Shown here: one piece after another, positions 42,984 to 51,390 of the stretch
How the letters are laid out: each line of letters starts with the position of its first letter
Position numbering within the stretch: position 1 is the stretch's first letter
From: Flavobacterium limnosediminis JC2902
GTDB lineage: Bacteria > Bacteroidota > Bacteroidia > Flavobacteriales > Flavobacteriaceae
Assembly: GCF_000498535.1 (NCBI RefSeq)
Contig: NZ_AVGG01000007.1
Coordinates: forward strand, 248,001 to 312,000
DNA: 64,000 nt
Direction: 5' to 3'
Translations under genes and position numbers: made by a program
The notes under the pieces: generated by a model
What the model saw: only the letters and a program-made list of their open reading frames with translations
Told to the model about the DNA's origin: nothing
Database searches by the model: none

Positions 42984-44912
42984 ATGCAATTCAAACATCC
43001 CGAAATTCTGTATTTCCTTTTCTTATTGGTGATACCAATTTTGGTGCATTTGTTTCAGTTACGACGCTTTAAAACCGAATATTTCACCAATGTCCGGTTC
43101 CTGAAAGAACTCAGCATTCAAACCCGAAAGAGTTCCAAAATCAAAAAATGGTTATTATTAGCAACACGTTTGCTTTTATTGGCATGCTTGATTATCGCCT
43201 TTGCACAGCCTTTTTTCAAAGCCAAAGACAGTACCAATGCCGGAAACGAAATGATCATTATCCTTGACAATTCCTTTTCGATGCAGGCCAAAGGCAGTCG
43301 TGGCGAATTATTAAAACGATCCGTACAGGAATTACTGGAAGATACGCCGGCAAACCAGCGTTTTTCATTGGTTACCAATACCGAAACCTTTTGGGATACC
43401 GACATCAAATCGATTCAGAAAGACCTCCAAAACCTGCAGTACAGTGCGACTCCTTTTCAGTTGGATTTTCTGCTGACAAAAATCGAAACCAAGAAACACA
43501 ATACACCTAAAGATATTTTCATCATTACTGATGCCGTGAATGCGCAATCGAAAAGCATTGAAAAACTAGATGAAAATTCCCCTATTTACTATTGGATTCC
43601 GAAAGCCGAAAATAAAAACAATGCTAGTATTGATGCGGTTTCCATAACCGGACAATCCGAAACGTTTTATGAAATTAAAGTCGACGTAAAAGGATTTGGT
43701 GATCTTGAAAATGATATTCCGATGTCAGTCTACAACGGAAAAAATCTGGTAGCAAAAACGGTAGCGAAACTCGAAGACAACAAGAAATCGGTACAATTCA
43801 ATTTACCAAAAAAAGACTTTCACGGACACGTTTCCATTGAAGACAACAGTCTGAACTACGATAACACCTATTATTTCAGCATCTCAAAACCGGAAAAATC
43901 GAATGTGATTGTCATCGGCGAAAGCCTGAAAAACAATTTCCTGTCCCGAATTTACACTTCGGATGAGTTCAATTTCGCCTCGACAGAACTTAATGGCCTG
44001 GATTACAACGCCATTGAAAAACAAGATGCAATTGTCCTGAACGAAATTAAAGATATCCCACAAGCGTTAACGACCACACTTAAAGCGTTTTATGAAAAAG
44101 GCGGTAATGTGGTTCTGATTCCGTCTGCCGAAAGCACCTCCCAGAATCTGAACACTTTTTTAGGCAATTTCGGTGGAATTCAATTCGGAGCGCTGCAAAA
44201 TCAGGAAAAACAGATTACGAAAATTGCGTTCAATCATCCGTTATACCAAACCGTTTTTGAGAAGAAAACCGATAATTTCCAATATCCGAAGGTCACTACT
44301 TCATTTAGTGTAAAGGGAAATGCTTCACCGGTTTTAAGTTATGCCGATCAGTCATTCTTTTTGGGTTCGGTGACGAATAAAATTGGGAATCTATATGTTT
44401 TCTCGGCTCCGATAAATAAAACCAACAGTAATTTTCAGAATTCGCCTTTGATTGTACCAACGTTTTTTAACATGGCACAAAGCAATCAGAAAACGGGAAT
44501 TTCTGCATTTACCATCGGTGACAACCAAAATCTGATTTTAGACGCATTACTTTCTAAAGATGAAGTGGTTACTATTGCGAATGAGAACTCTGATTTCATT
44601 CCGATGCAACAAATCCTGAACAATAAAATCAAGTTGGCTTTTGGCGATTATCCGGAACTGTCGGGTAATTTCTCGGTGATGAAAAACAAAGAAGTACTGA
44701 AAAACATCAGTTTCAATCATCCCAGAACCGAAAGTGATCTTGGTCTGATAAACGACAACATATTTGATAATTATACTTCCGTAACTTCGGTGGAAGCTGT
44801 TTTCAACGATATCCATTCGTCGCGAACAGGCAACGAAGTGTGGAACTATTTTATACTGGCAACACTACTATTTTTAGTACTCGAACTACTGATTCAAAAA
44901 TTCGTAAAATGA
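42984..44912 (+). CDS. BatA-domain / VWA membrane protein
   Basis: A 642-residue protein starting with the BatA signature (HPEILYFLFLLVIPILVHLFQLRR, about 5-28), a second membrane segment near 57-75, and a von Willebrand A domain whose metal site is Asp95-Asn-Ser97-Phe-Ser99 in ILDNSFSMQA. The central part (about 230-600) is beta-rich and extracytoplasmic, and a last membrane segment lies at 622-638. BatA-type proteins in Bacteroidota have been tied to stress tolerance and to MoxR ATPases, none of which is adjacent. The stop overlaps the ATG of the dihydroorotase-like gene (ATGA), so the two are translated together. Confidence 0.85.
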   Translation: MQFKHPEILYFLFLLVIPILVHLFQLRRFKTEYFTNVRFLKELSIQTRKSSKIKKWLLLATRLLLLACLIIAFAQPFFKAKDSTNAGNEMIIILDNSFSMQAKGSRGELLKRSVQELLEDTPANQRFSLVTNTETFWDTDIKSIQKDLQNLQYSATPFQLDFLLTKIETKKHNTPKDIFIITDAVNAQSKSIEKLDENSPIYYWIPKAENKNNASIDAVSITGQSETFYEIKVDVKGFGDLENDIPMSVYNGKNLVAKTVAKLEDNKKSVQFNLPKKDFHGHVSIEDNSLNYDNTYYFSISKPEKSNVIVIGESLKNNFLSRIYTSDEFNFASTELNGLDYNAIEKQDAIVLNEIKDIPQALTTTLKAFYEKGGNVVLIPSAESTSQNLNTFLGNFGGIQFGALQNQEKQITKIAFNHPLYQTVFEKKTDNFQYPKVTTSFSVKGNASPVLSYADQSFFLGSVTNKIGNLYVFSAPINKTNSNFQNSPLIVPTFFNMAQSNQKTGISAFTIGDNQNLILDALLSKDEVVTIANENSDFIPMQQILNNKIKLAFGDYPELSGNFSVMKNKEVLKNISFNHPRTESDLGLINDNIFDNYTSVTSVEAVFNDIHSSRTGNEVWNYFILATLLFLVLELLIQKFVK

Positions 44913-46162
44913 ACGTAATTTTAAAAAACACAACTATTATCGATACCGAAAGTGCTTTTCACAACCAAAAAGCCGACATCAAAATTATCGATGGCATCAT
45001 AACAAAAATTGGTCAGAATCTATCCAATGATGAGAATCTTGACCTTGTAGAATTGGACAATCTTCACGTTTCACAAGGATGGTTTGACGCATCGGTTTCC
45101 TTTGGCGAACCGGGATTTGAAGACCGTGAAACCATTGCAAACGGACTTTCAACAGCAGCAAAAAGCGGTTTTACCAACGTGGCTTTACAACCCAACTCAC
45201 TTCCTGTTATCGACAATCAGTCACAGGTAAGTTTCGTACTAAATAAGGCTAACGGATTTGCCACACAATTACACCCGATCGGTGCTTTCACTAAAAACAG
45301 CGAAGGCAACGATTTAGCCGAAATGTTTGATATGAAAAACGCCGGAGCAATTGCTTTCGGTGACTATAATAAGAATTCCGACAACGCCAACCTGTTAAAA
45401 ATCGGATTGCAGTACGTTCAGGATTTTGACGGATTGGTACTTGCCTATTGTCAAGACAAAACCATCAAAGGAAGCGGCGTGGTACATGAAGGTTTGGTAA
45501 GCACACGAATGGGATTAAAAGGAATTCCGGCTTTGGCTGAAGAACTGGAAATCGCCAGAAACTTGTTTTTATTGGAATACACAGGTGGAAAAATGCACAT
45601 TCCTACGATTTCATCGGCAAAATCGGTTGCATTGATTCAATCGGCGAAAGCCAAAGGATTAAATGTGACTTGTAGCGTAGCGGTTCACAATTTAGTTTTG
45701 ACTGACGAAGTTTTAACCGGATTTGACACAAGATACAAAGTAACACCGCCTTTACGTGATGAAAACCACAGAAAAGCCTTGATTGAAGGAGTTTTGGACG
45801 GAACGATTGACGTGATCACTTCCGACCATAATCCGTTGGATATCGAACACAAGAAAATGGAATTCGACAACGCCAAAAACGGAACCATCGGATTGGAGAG
45901 TGCGTTCGGAGCCTTACAAACGGTGTTACCAATCGAAGTTATTGTTGACAAATTAACCAACGGAAAAAACGTTTTCGGTATTGAAAAAACAGCTGTTAAA
46001 GAAGGAAACAAAGCTTCTCTTTCTTTATTCACTCCGGGCGGCAACTGGGAATTCGGAAAAGAAAACATTCTTTCCAAATCGAAAAATTCAGCCTTTTTAG
46101 GTCAGCCGATGAAAGGACGTGCCTATGGAATCTACAATAACGGACAATTGATTTTAAACTAA
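44909..46162 (+). CDS. dihydroorotase-like protein lacking the metal-binding His-x-His
   Basis: A 417-residue amidohydrolase-fold protein with the overall layout of class I dihydroorotase. The usual Asp-x-His-x-His-x-Arg-Glu-Pro-Gly at the first metal site reads D60 A S62 V S64 F G66 E P G, so both histidines and the substrate-binding arginine are gone. The His of the HIAHVS-type strand is also replaced (KMHIPTISS), while SDHNP with Asp306 remains. Such non-catalytic paralogues can pair with aspartate transcarbamoylase. The ATG at 44909 overlaps the upstream stop; an earlier in-frame start at 44840 lies inside the VWA gene. A true PyrC is presumably elsewhere in the genome. Confidence 0.85.
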   Translation: MNVILKNTTIIDTESAFHNQKADIKIIDGIITKIGQNLSNDENLDLVELDNLHVSQGWFDASVSFGEPGFEDRETIANGLSTAAKSGFTNVALQPNSLPVIDNQSQVSFVLNKANGFATQLHPIGAFTKNSEGNDLAEMFDMKNAGAIAFGDYNKNSDNANLLKIGLQYVQDFDGLVLAYCQDKTIKGSGVVHEGLVSTRMGLKGIPALAEELEIARNLFLLEYTGGKMHIPTISSAKSVALIQSAKAKGLNVTCSVAVHNLVLTDEVLTGFDTRYKVTPPLRDENHRKALIEGVLDGTIDVITSDHNPLDIEHKKMEFDNAKNGTIGLESAFGALQTVLPIEVIVDKLTNGKNVFGIEKTAVKEGNKASLSLFTPGGNWEFGKENILSKSKNSAFLGQPMKGRAYGIYNNGQLILN

Positions 46163-46168
46163 TTCGTC

Positions 46169-46498
46169 ATGGAAAACAATTCGGTACAAGAAGGAAAAAC
46201 AACTGCCATAATTAGCTACTTCACAATTTTAGGAAGTATCATAGCTATTTTCATGAATCTGGAACCTAAAAATTCGTTTGCGGGTTTCCATATTCGCCAG
46301 GCCTTCGGATTAAACATTACCTTTTACATATTAGGCTATTTTATTGGTTATTTCGACAGTTGGTTTGTATCCATTCCTTTTTATGTTTTTTTTGCAGTTC
46401 TTTTTATTTATGGATTTATTGGAGCTGTTCAGGGCGAAATGAGGCTTATTCCGCTAGTAGGAGAGCATTTCCAGAAATGGTTTAAAAACTTATCATAA
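46169..46498 (+). CDS. small membrane protein, DUF4870-like
   Basis: A 109-residue protein with three hydrophobic segments (about 13-28, 46-63 and 69-88), starting with a polar stretch and containing the segment FAGFHIRQAFGLNITFYILGYF that resembles the DUF4870 family (Tic20-like topology). It lies 6 bases after the dihydroorotase-like gene and 1 base before the esterase gene, so it belongs to one operon. Role unknown. Confidence 0.75.
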   Translation: MENNSVQEGKTTAIISYFTILGSIIAIFMNLEPKNSFAGFHIRQAFGLNITFYILGYFIGYFDSWFVSIPFYVFFAVLFIYGFIGAVQGEMRLIPLVGEHFQKWFKNLS

Positions 46499-46499
46499 C

Positions 46500-47141
46500 A
46501 TGAATTTATCCTTATATCATCTCGTTAGAGAACCAAAACTAAAAAAAGAGAAAAATCCGCTTTTATTATTATTGCACGGTTATGGCAGTAACGAAGAAGA
46601 TTTATTCTCCTTCGCACAGGAATTACCGGAGGACTATTTTGTGATTTCGGCCCGTGCTCCCTACCCGCTTCCGCCTTATGGCAATGCGTGGTATGCAATT
46701 CACTTTGATACGGATGAAAACAAATTCTCCGATAATGACGAAGCAAGGGCTTCCCGCGATTTGATTGCAGCATTCATCGACGAATTGGTGGAAAATTATC
46801 CGATTGACGCGAATAACGTTACATTGGTTGGTTTCAGTCAGGGTACGATTTTAAGTTATTCGGTAGCACTTTCCTATCCGGAAAAAGTACAGCGTGTGGT
46901 GGCTTTAAGTGGTTATCTGAATTTGGATATCGTGAAAGAGAACTTCCAAAACAACAACATTGGCAAACTGAAATTTTTCATTTCCCACGGAACTGCGGAT
47001 CAGGTAATTCCTGTGGACTGGGCACGAAAAGCACCCGAGTATTTAAAAGATTTAGGATTGGATGTTGTGTATAAAGAATATCCGGTTGGTCATGGTGTGG
47101 CACCACAGAATTTCTTCGATTTTAAAAACTGGCTGGAATAA
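46500..47141 (+). CDS. alpha/beta-hydrolase, carboxylesterase / phospholipase type
   Basis: A 213-residue cytoplasmic hydrolase of the carboxylesterase YpfH group. LLHGYGSNEEDLF (about 24-36) forms the oxyanion loop, the nucleophile Ser is in VGFSQGTILS (about 104-113), and the acid Asp and His are in GTADQVIPVDW and GHGVAPQ. Length is typical. Substrate unknown; the group hydrolyses short-chain esters or lysophospholipids in vitro. It ends the operon of the VWA, dihydroorotase-like and DUF4870-like genes. Confidence 0.88.
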   Translation: MNLSLYHLVREPKLKKEKNPLLLLLHGYGSNEEDLFSFAQELPEDYFVISARAPYPLPPYGNAWYAIHFDTDENKFSDNDEARASRDLIAAFIDELVENYPIDANNVTLVGFSQGTILSYSVALSYPEKVQRVVALSGYLNLDIVKENFQNNNIGKLKFFISHGTADQVIPVDWARKAPEYLKDLGLDVVYKEYPVGHGVAPQNFFDFKNWLE

Positions 47142-47204
47142 TAAACTATTATTGACCTCAATGCTTTTGCATACCTTAATCAACAAAATGTAAATTTATT
47201 TTGC

Positions 47205-47265
47205 CACAAATTTAAATGATTTACACAGATTAATCAGGATAATCCTTAAATCTGCGGTTAAATTA
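47205..47265. repeat. CCACGAATT-like intergenic repeat, degenerate copy
   Basis: GCCACAAATTTAAATGATTT and further on ATCTGCGGTTAA resemble the repeat family at 58912-58967 and 59040-59095, with partial inverted symmetry. Confidence 0.4.
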
Positions 47266-47280
47266 TTTTTTCACATAAAT

Positions 47281-47312
47281 AAAAAGCTCCAAAAAAATGG
47301 AGCTTTTTTTAT
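47281..47312. terminator. bidirectional terminator
   Basis: Arms AAAAAGCTCCA (47281-47291) and TGGAGCTTTTT (47298-47308), loop of six A, between the convergent esterase gene and the minus-strand lipoprotein gene. Confidence 0.92.
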
Positions 47313-47812
47313 TCACCAACATCGCTGCCGGTTATTTTCTTTTCTACCGCAACAGCCGAAACATATTGAACCTGATTGCCTTTCTTAAGCACATATCCTT
47401 TCCAGGCTTCCAGCATCCAATCGGCTTTTACATATGGTTTCCCTTCACTTTCCCGTTTTAATAAGAGGGAATTTTTAGCGTCGGGTAAAAACAATTCGGC
47501 TATCGATTTATCTTCATTAAAAACAACATAGGCGTTTAAAGTCGCCTGTTCCTCGTCAACCTCTGTAGAATCCGAAACGGTGTTGTAAGGTGTCAGTCGG
47601 AAACCCTCTTCGAATACACGTATACACCTGTTTTTAGTTTGCGACCACATATATCCGGCCGAGGTGACACAACCCTTTTCGTCTTTATCAGTACCCAAAA
47701 CAACAGGCTTTTGCTCCAAGACGATTTCATCATCTTTGGAATGATCCTTAAAGATAAAATCGCAGGAGGTAAGCAGTAAAGCTGTCAGGATTATTGATAA
47801 AACTGATTTCAT
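47309..47812 (-). CDS. lipoprotein of unknown function
   Basis: A 167-residue lipoprotein: signal 1-16, lipobox LTSC with Cys17. After an acidic linker there is GCVTSAGYMWSQTKNRCIRVFEEG, whose two cysteines probably form a disulfide, then a mixed domain with LLLKRESEGKPYVKADWMLEAWKGYVLKKGN. The family is seen in flavobacteria but carries no name I can vouch for. It lies 46 bases downstream of another small membrane-anchored protein on the same strand. Confidence 0.7.
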   Translation of the reverse strand: MKSVLSIILTALLLTSCDFIFKDHSKDDEIVLEQKPVVLGTDKDEKGCVTSAGYMWSQTKNRCIRVFEEGFRLTPYNTVSDSTEVDEEQATLNAYVVFNEDKSIAELFLPDAKNSLLLKRESEGKPYVKADWMLEAWKGYVLKKGNQVQYVSAVAVEKKITGSDVGE

Positions 47813-47858
47813 GTCATCATTATTTAAGAAGGATACTAGAAGCTAATTTACTATAAAA

Positions 47859-48362
47859 TTATTGTACCGGAACATTTTTGGGATGCAAAATTGTCTCCAT
47901 GGTTTCAAAATCGGTCGGCTTATTATCGTTGACAAAATATTTAATTAAAATTTCACCACGAATCTGTCCGCTATACACATCAGCAATAATCCAACGGTGA
48001 TTTAAAATTTTAATTTTGTTAATAATGAATTTATTGCCGTCAATCGGATCATACGGAATCAACGGATTTCCGTTAGGTTTCTCATTTAATGACAATAATT
48101 CGTTTTTTATCTTCTCCGTCAATTCAGGAATACTGTAATTTTCAAAATAATTTATGGATTCATCATCCATTTCCAGTGAGAAATAATTGGCATCCACCAT
48201 CTGATTGTAAATAATATCGGAAGAATCCCTTACCATTTTGGTTTTCGCTTTTGCGTTTTCAATTTCCTTGCTTTGAGTTTTCAGAATTTTTGTGGAATTC
48301 ATATACTGAAACACGTTAAACAACAAGGATAAAATAAATAAATATAAAACTGCTTTTTTCAT
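47859..48362 (-). CDS. membrane-anchored protein of unknown function
   Basis: A 167-residue protein with a signal-anchor (about 3-20), a charged helical stretch (about 25-60) likely to be coiled, and a C-terminal domain with NKFIINKIKILNHRWIIADVYSGQIRGEILIKYFVND. It starts 2 bases after the metallo-hydrolase gene, so the two are co-expressed. No family is recognised; the beta-rich end could be a small NTF2-like or hydrolase-like fold, but that is a guess. Confidence 0.68.
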   Translation of the reverse strand: MKKAVLYLFILSLLFNVFQYMNSTKILKTQSKEIENAKAKTKMVRDSSDIIYNQMVDANYFSLEMDDESINYFENYSIPELTEKIKNELLSLNEKPNGNPLIPYDPIDGNKFIINKIKILNHRWIIADVYSGQIRGEILIKYFVNDNKPTDFETMETILHPKNVPVQ

Positions 48363-48364
48363 TT

Positions 48365-49129
48365 TTAAATAGTAATTTCTAAATTATCATAGGCCAAAAA
48401 TACATTTTTCGGCAATTTTTTTGCGACTTCTTCATGGAAACCCATCAGGTGACTTATGTGTGTCAGATAGGCGCGTTCAGGCTGTATCAAAGCTATAAAA
48501 TCCAACGCTTCCTGCAAATTAAAATGTGTGGCATGCGGTTCTTCCCTGAGCGCATTGACTACCAATACCTTAACACCGTTTAATTTTTCAATTTCGTGTG
48601 CATCTATCGTTTTCACATCGGTTAAATATGCAAAATCATCCACCCTGAAACCAAAAACCTGCAAATCGCCATGCCATACCAAAATCGGTACCGCTGTTTT
48701 ATTTCCGATTGCAAAAGGCTTATCGTTTTCAATCTCATTTACAATTACCGACGGAGCACCTGGATATCTGTTTTCTGTCTCAAATATATAATCGAAACGT
48801 CTTTTAAGACTCGTTATCACTCTTTTATCTGCAAATATGGGAAGAGGACCTTTCTTGAAGTTATAAGGCCGTATATCATCCAGACCCGCTGTGTGATCCG
48901 CATGTTCGTGTGTAAAGAGGATTCCGTCCAGATCATGACAATTGGAGGTTAACATCTGCTGGCGGAAATCAGGACCGCAATCAATCACAAAAGAATATCC
49001 CTCCCAATGGATCCAAACCGACACCCGCAATCTTTTGTCTTTAAAATCACTGCTTAAACACACCGAATGATGGCTTCCTATTACGGGAATACCCTGTGAA
49101 GTTCCGGTTCCTAAAAAATATACTTTCAA
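48365..49129 (-). CDS. metallo-beta-lactamase-fold hydrolase (PhnP-like)
   Basis: A 254-residue MBL-fold enzyme. The metal motif HEHADH is at 74-79 (first His74, His76, Asp78, His79), preceded by VIDCGPDFRQQML; a further ligand is the Asp in FAYLTDVKT. The opening MKVYFLGTGTSQGIPVIG and GLDDIRPYNF match the PhnP / cyclic phosphodiesterase branch, which hydrolyses 1,2-cyclic phosphates or related nucleotides. No phosphonate genes are nearby, so the true substrate is unknown. Confidence 0.88.
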   Translation of the reverse strand: MKVYFLGTGTSQGIPVIGSHHSVCLSSDFKDKRLRVSVWIHWEGYSFVIDCGPDFRQQMLTSNCHDLDGILFTHEHADHTAGLDDIRPYNFKKGPLPIFADKRVITSLKRRFDYIFETENRYPGAPSVIVNEIENDKPFAIGNKTAVPILVWHGDLQVFGFRVDDFAYLTDVKTIDAHEIEKLNGVKVLVVNALREEPHATHFNLQEALDFIALIQPERAYLTHISHLMGFHEEVAKKLPKNVFLAYDNLEITI

Positions 49130-49167
49130 AATAGTTATGATTTTTACAAAAATAGGATTATTTATCT

Positions 49168-49197
49168 TTTGTAAAAATAGCTATTTTGTTAACTTTG
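49168..49197 (+). promoter_or_regulatory. promoter of the gene at 49216
   Basis: TTTG (49168-49171), an 18-base spacer and TAACTTTG (49190-49197), 18 bases before the ATG at 49216. Confidence 0.7.
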
Positions 49198-49215
49198 TCA
49201 ATATATAATGGAATT

Positions 49216-50688
49216 ATGAAGAACATAGGCAGCGAAATCGTATTAAAAGGAGATCGCGAGATTGAAGTTATACCGGCTATTGCAGATAAAGCATTACGAA
49301 TAAACCTCAACAGAAACATTTACGGTACATTTGCCGAAATTGGTGCGGGACAGGAAACCGTAAGACATTTTTTCCGTGCCGGAGGCGCGTCAAATACCAT
49401 TGCAAAAGCAATGTCTGCCTACGACAAAGACTTCAGTGATGCCATTTATGGCGTGGAAGATGACGGCCGTTATGTTACCGAAAGTCGTCTGCGCAAAATG
49501 CTTACCCATGAAACCCGCCTGATTGAAGAACGTTTGGATCGTGAAAAGCATCCTGATAAAATGTTTTTCAGTTATGCGAATACTGTAGCAACCATCGATT
49601 TTGCCAAACAGTTTAAAGGTCACGGTTGGGTGGGAATCAATTTTCAGGTAGAACCGAATGAAGAATACAACGAAATCATTTTACACATTCGTTTTAAAGA
49701 AAACGACTCCAAATTACAACAGGAAACACTTGGTATTTTAGGAGTTAACCTTATTTATGGCGCGTTTTACAAATACAACGATCCTAAAAAAATACTGCGT
49801 TATTTATACGACCATTTGGATAAAGACCAATTGGAAATCGATACCATTAACTTCTCCGGCCCGCGTTTTAAAGACGTGGATAACCGATTGATGAGTTTAC
49901 AATTGGTTAAAAACGGAATGACAGATGCGGTTATGTTTGGCCCGGACGGGAAAAACGTGCTTCCGGCTGCCGTTTTATACAAGAAAAACATTTTGGCCTT
50001 ACGAGGAAGTTTCCGACCGGTTACGAAAGTAAACATGGACATGTATGAGAAATCACTGGAAATGTTCCTTCAGGAAAAGAAAGTCGAAAAAGAAAATGCC
50101 CTGGTGGTTTTTGAAATTACACTATCCAATTTACGTTCTGAAGGCGAAATCGATGAACTTGACTTTATGGACAGAGCTGAATTGCTTTGTTCCTTAGGCC
50201 AGACCGTTATGATTTCCAACTTCCAGGAATATTATAAAGTAGTGGAATATTTCTCCGAATATACCAAGGCCCGTATGGGATTGGCGATGGGTGTAAGCAA
50301 CCTGATTGATATTTTCGACGAAAAATATTACCGCCATTTAAGTGGAGGAATTCTGGAAGCTTTCGGTAAGTTATTCTATCGTGATTTAAAAGTATTTTTA
50401 TATCCGATGGAAGACGAAAATGGAGAAATCATAACTTCCCAAAACCTGAAAGTACATCCGCGTATGAAAGAACTGTACAAATTCTTTGCCTACAACGGAA
50501 AAGTGATGGACATAACCGATTTCGACAAAGATCACCTTAAAATCTTCTCCCGTGAAGTATTAAAAATGATCAGTAAGGGTAAAGAAGGCTGGGAAGACAT
50601 GCTTCCGGAAGGTATTGCAGGATTGATCAAGAAAAACCATCTTTTCGGATACAACGAAAAAACACTTATAGAAGAACAGAAGAATTAG
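49216..50688 (+). CDS. conserved protein of unknown function (about 490 residues)
   Basis: A soluble 490-residue protein without signal peptide. It begins with MKNIGSEIVLKGDREIEV, and long stretches seem highly conserved in character: NRNIYGTFAEIGAGQETVRHFFRAGGASNTIAKAMSAYDKDFSD, GHGWVGINFQ and MGLAMGVSNLIDIFDEKYYRHLSGGILEAFGKLFYRD. None of these is a known nucleotide-binding or catalytic motif I can name. Homologues are sometimes labelled nicotinate-nucleotide adenylyltransferase, but the (H/T)xGH motif of that family is missing, so the label looks wrong. The start at 49216 fits the promoter; the upstream in-frame start at 49186 lies inside it. Confidence 0.8.
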   Translation: MKNIGSEIVLKGDREIEVIPAIADKALRINLNRNIYGTFAEIGAGQETVRHFFRAGGASNTIAKAMSAYDKDFSDAIYGVEDDGRYVTESRLRKMLTHETRLIEERLDREKHPDKMFFSYANTVATIDFAKQFKGHGWVGINFQVEPNEEYNEIILHIRFKENDSKLQQETLGILGVNLIYGAFYKYNDPKKILRYLYDHLDKDQLEIDTINFSGPRFKDVDNRLMSLQLVKNGMTDAVMFGPDGKNVLPAAVLYKKNILALRGSFRPVTKVNMDMYEKSLEMFLQEKKVEKENALVVFEITLSNLRSEGEIDELDFMDRAELLCSLGQTVMISNFQEYYKVVEYFSEYTKARMGLAMGVSNLIDIFDEKYYRHLSGGILEAFGKLFYRDLKVFLYPMEDENGEIITSQNLKVHPRMKELYKFFAYNGKVMDITDFDKDHLKIFSREVLKMISKGKEGWEDMLPEGIAGLIKKNHLFGYNEKTLIEEQKN

Positions 50689-50699
50689 CTTGAAGCATT

Positions 50700-50763
50700 A
50701 AGCAATCAGTGTTCAGCCTGCAGTACGCAAACTGAACACTGATTACTCAATACTGATTACTTA
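50700..50763. repeat. dispersed repeat, ACTGATTACTGA type
   Basis: CAGTGTTCAG ... CTGAACACTG makes an imperfect hairpin, followed by ATTACTCAATACTGATTACT. Similar words are found at 34573-34597 (CTGATTACTGATTACTGAAC). Confidence 0.55.
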
Positions 50764-50771
50764 CCACTAAA

Positions 50772-51227
50772 CTACTTCCCTAAAATCTGAGCTGCGTGTA
50801 CTTTGGTTTTCACTGCGGAAATCACTTCTTCGATGATTCCTTTTTCATCAATTACAAAGGTGGTTCTGTGAATCCCGTCGAATTCTCTTCCCATAAATTT
50901 CTTAGGTCCCCAAACCCCAAAGGCTTCAATCACTTTTTTATCTTCATCAGCTAAAAGCGGAAACGGGAAATCAAATTTATCTTTAAACTTCCCTTGTGCT
51001 TTCTGACTGTCAGCACTAACACCCAAAAGCGCATAATTATTTACCTGAAAACGTTCAAAATTATCCCTTAAATCACAGGCTTCTGCGGTACATCCCGGTG
51101 TGTTGGCTTTCGGGTAAAAGAAAACCACCAGTTTTTTTCCGGCATAATCCGTTAACGAATGCAATTTCCCATCTTGATCTAGTCCTGAAAAATTGGGTGC
51201 TTTATCTCCTTTTTGTAATGTTGTCAT
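50772..51227 (-). CDS. bcp: thiol peroxidase, Bcp / PrxQ type
   Basis: A 151-residue atypical 2-Cys peroxiredoxin that reduces hydrogen peroxide and lipid peroxides. Active site PKANTPGC: Pro39, Thr43 and peroxidatic Cys46; resolving Cys51 five residues later, as in the alpha-2 type of PrxQ. The catalytic Arg is supplied by the RTTFVIDEKG region. It would take electrons from thioredoxin. The gene is single, converging on repeat sequence to its left. Confidence 0.94.
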   Translation of the reverse strand: MTTLQKGDKAPNFSGLDQDGKLHSLTDYAGKKLVVFFYPKANTPGCTAEACDLRDNFERFQVNNYALLGVSADSQKAQGKFKDKFDFPFPLLADEDKKVIEAFGVWGPKKFMGREFDGIHRTTFVIDEKGIIEEVISAVKTKVHAAQILGK

Positions 51228-51390
51228 TTTGATAGTTTCTGAGTTTCTGAGTGGCTAAGTTACAAAGTTTTTTCGAGGCACTAAGGTACTATGGTGCTAA
51301 GCTAAATTTAGCGGTTTTCCTTATTCATTGCGTTTTATCGACTAAGAAAACTTATTTTCGCAATTCGTAATTGATATTTGTAAAACCGCT

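Noticed and set aside
49186..49215. Longer start for the gene at 49216
   Set aside because: It would begin inside the promoter, before the -7 box.
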